Below, in pieces: positions 63,501 to 64,000 of a stretch of 64,000 bases of DNA. Positions within the stretch are counted from its first letter, which is position 1. Every line of letters begins with the position of its first letter. Location of the stretch: assembly GCA_905250885.1 (NCBI GenBank), contig CAJNOQ010000010.1, forward strand, positions 55,419-119,418, in the 5' to 3' direction. The notes below the pieces were generated by a model, which was not told the DNA's origin, made no database searches, and worked only from the letters and a program-made list of their open reading frames with translations. A program made the position numbers and the translations under genes. The stretch is from Didymodactylos carnosus (Eukaryota; Rotifera; Eurotatoria; Philodinida; Philodinidae).

Positions 63501-64000
63501 AGCAAAGGTATAAACAATACAAAAACGAGTATGATGTACAAGTTGTCATGTACGTAATGTTCAAAAAGTTAGTTCGCGCAGACAACATTAGCAATGATAA
63601 AAGGTAAGGAATAATGGTGCAATGAATTTATATATGAAGAAAGATCATCTACTCGACGTGGCTAGCTAACTCTGCTACTGTAACAGAATTCCGTAACAGT
63701 TTTTCATCATTTTGTTTTGCTTACAATTCCTAAACTGACTATTGTGGAGTGTCGCGGAGAATATTAAATTGAACAGAAAAGTCTTGTTAATATTTTAAGA
63801 CGTTTTTCAGCCTTACAACATGTATCGTTAAGCAGCAGTAACCTAAACATTGGACACTACTTTTACAAAAATTAAATTCGAAAAACATTAAAAACTACTG
63901 TAATACCCAATGTTTAGGTTACTGCTGCTTAACGATACATGTTGTAAGGCTGAAAAACGTCTTAAAATATTAACAAGACTTTTCTGTTCAATTTAATATT
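57573..64000 (+). CDS. Secreted collagen, 27 exons visible, 3' end not found
   Basis: Extracellular matrix or cuticle-type collagen. A signal peptide ([20 protein letters not shown]) is followed by RRVRR, a furin-like site, an acidic linker and then Gly-X-Y repeats from about residue 75. Exons include 57573-57651, 57797-57822, 58152-58190, 58251-58262 (only 12 bp), 58314-58395, 58464-58484, 58548-58663, 59506-59533, 59594-59673, 59738-59765, 59952-60031, 60096-60156, 60225-60240, 60339-60406, 60548-60580, 60643-60661, 60726-60771, 60852-60888, 60953-60985, 61173-61246, 61307-61343, 61409-61433, 61486-61585, 61653-61670, 61757-61801, 61860-61930, 62952-62989. All join in phase, giving an almost uninterrupted GXY track. 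Exons split Gly codons freely, unlike the 54/45-bp exons of fibrillar collagens. No further exon is visible after 62989, so the gene either continues beyond the window or is truncated by the repeats at 63.3-64.0 kb. Confidence 0.9.
61971..62856. mobile_element. Foldback element G in collagen intron 26
   Basis: Arms of about 190 bp (61971-62165 and 62660-62856) are inverted copies at very high similarity, sharing GTAGAGAATCAATCGCTCTA and TTTCAAACATTAATAC. Outer ends read GAGTGGCCCAGAAAAAAAT and its GGGTGGTTCAG partner. The spacer (about 495 bp) contains a frame (62432-62668) starting [15 protein letters not shown] with coiled-coil character and no known match; it may be captured sequence. The element accounts for most of a 1,021-bp intron. 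Confidence 0.85.
63302..63698 (+). repeat. 41-bp direct repeat pair
   Basis: ACGTGGCTAGCTAACTCTGC and the following TA(C/T)CGT..AACAGA(G/A)TTCCGTAA occur at 63302-63342 and again at about 63657-63697 with a few substitutions, 355 bp apart. Each unit contains an inverted CTCTG/CAGAG. They could be terminal direct repeats or two copies of a short repeat; neither is coding. Confidence 0.7.
63760..64000. mobile_element. Foldback element H, reaching the window edge
   Basis: Arms 63760-63852 and 63907-64000 are almost perfect reverse complements around a spacer of about 54 bp, giving a 93-bp stem. Examples are AACATGTATCGTTAAGCAGC against its complement and GTCTTGTTAATATTTTAAGA against its complement. 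Pairing still holds at the last base of the window, so the right end is not defined. Confidence 0.85.

Noticed and set aside
1-64000. CRISPR array, bacterial operon, prophage or biosynthetic cluster
   Set aside because: No regularly spaced repeats, and every recognised gene except LIN52 and the retrotransposon is intron-containing and eukaryotic.

Overview
The window is eukaryotic, and specifically metazoan. It carries an Eph receptor tyrosine kinase, an alpha-spectrin with SH3 and EF-hands, a secreted Gly-X-Y collagen and an SLC45-type transporter. Every gene is split by GT-AG introns, most only about 50-70 bp long, and intergenic DNA is strongly AT-rich. A small lophotrochozoan such as a rotifer, possibly a bdelloid, fits best. 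That assignment is inference from gene style and not proven here. Exon models were built by hand from splice signals and reading phase, and nearly all close in frame.

Layout. 2.0-10.2 kb (+): an apparently complete Eph receptor (17 exons, 1,073 aa). 10.2-14.8 kb: non-coding, with a foldback element and a hairpin containing a let-7-type seed. 14.8-26.3 kb (-): a complete alpha-spectrin (34 exons, 2,400 aa) with a foldback element and a tRNA-like relic in introns. 27.9-28.6 kb (-): a two-exon HNH-type zinc protein. 28.6-33.2 kb: repeats and a wrecked DDX23/PRP28 copy whose helicase core is missing. 33.5-37.7 kb (-): four short genes in one orientation, ARPC5, a YjbQ-family protein, a UPRT homologue and LIN52. 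38.6-42.4 kb (+): a decayed non-LTR retrotransposon with a PHD-like ORF1 and an endonuclease/reverse-transcriptase ORF2. 42.8-44.4 kb (+): TOM40 with a one-base frameshift. 46.0-52.4 kb (+): SRRM1 (13 exons, 1,009 aa). 53.3-56.3 kb (-): an SLC45 transporter (7 exons, 553 aa). 57.6 kb onward (+): a collagen with 27 visible exons whose 3' end is not seen.

The genes are housekeeping or developmental and do not form one pathway. LIN52 (DREAM complex), SRRM1 (splicing/mRNP) and the dead DDX23 (spliceosome) are nuclear. Spectrin and ARPC5 are cytoskeletal, Eph and SLC45 are membrane proteins, and TOM40 is mitochondrial.

The most unusual property of the window is its load of non-coding inverted-repeat elements. 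Six long-armed foldback elements with unrelated arms, plus two oppositely oriented copies of a short MITE-like family, were found by eye. Four foldbacks sit inside introns of spectrin, SRRM1, SLC45 and collagen. I did not find a convincing novel multi-gene system. The best leads are the foldback elements, the HNH protein, the DDX23 relic and the seed-bearing hairpin.
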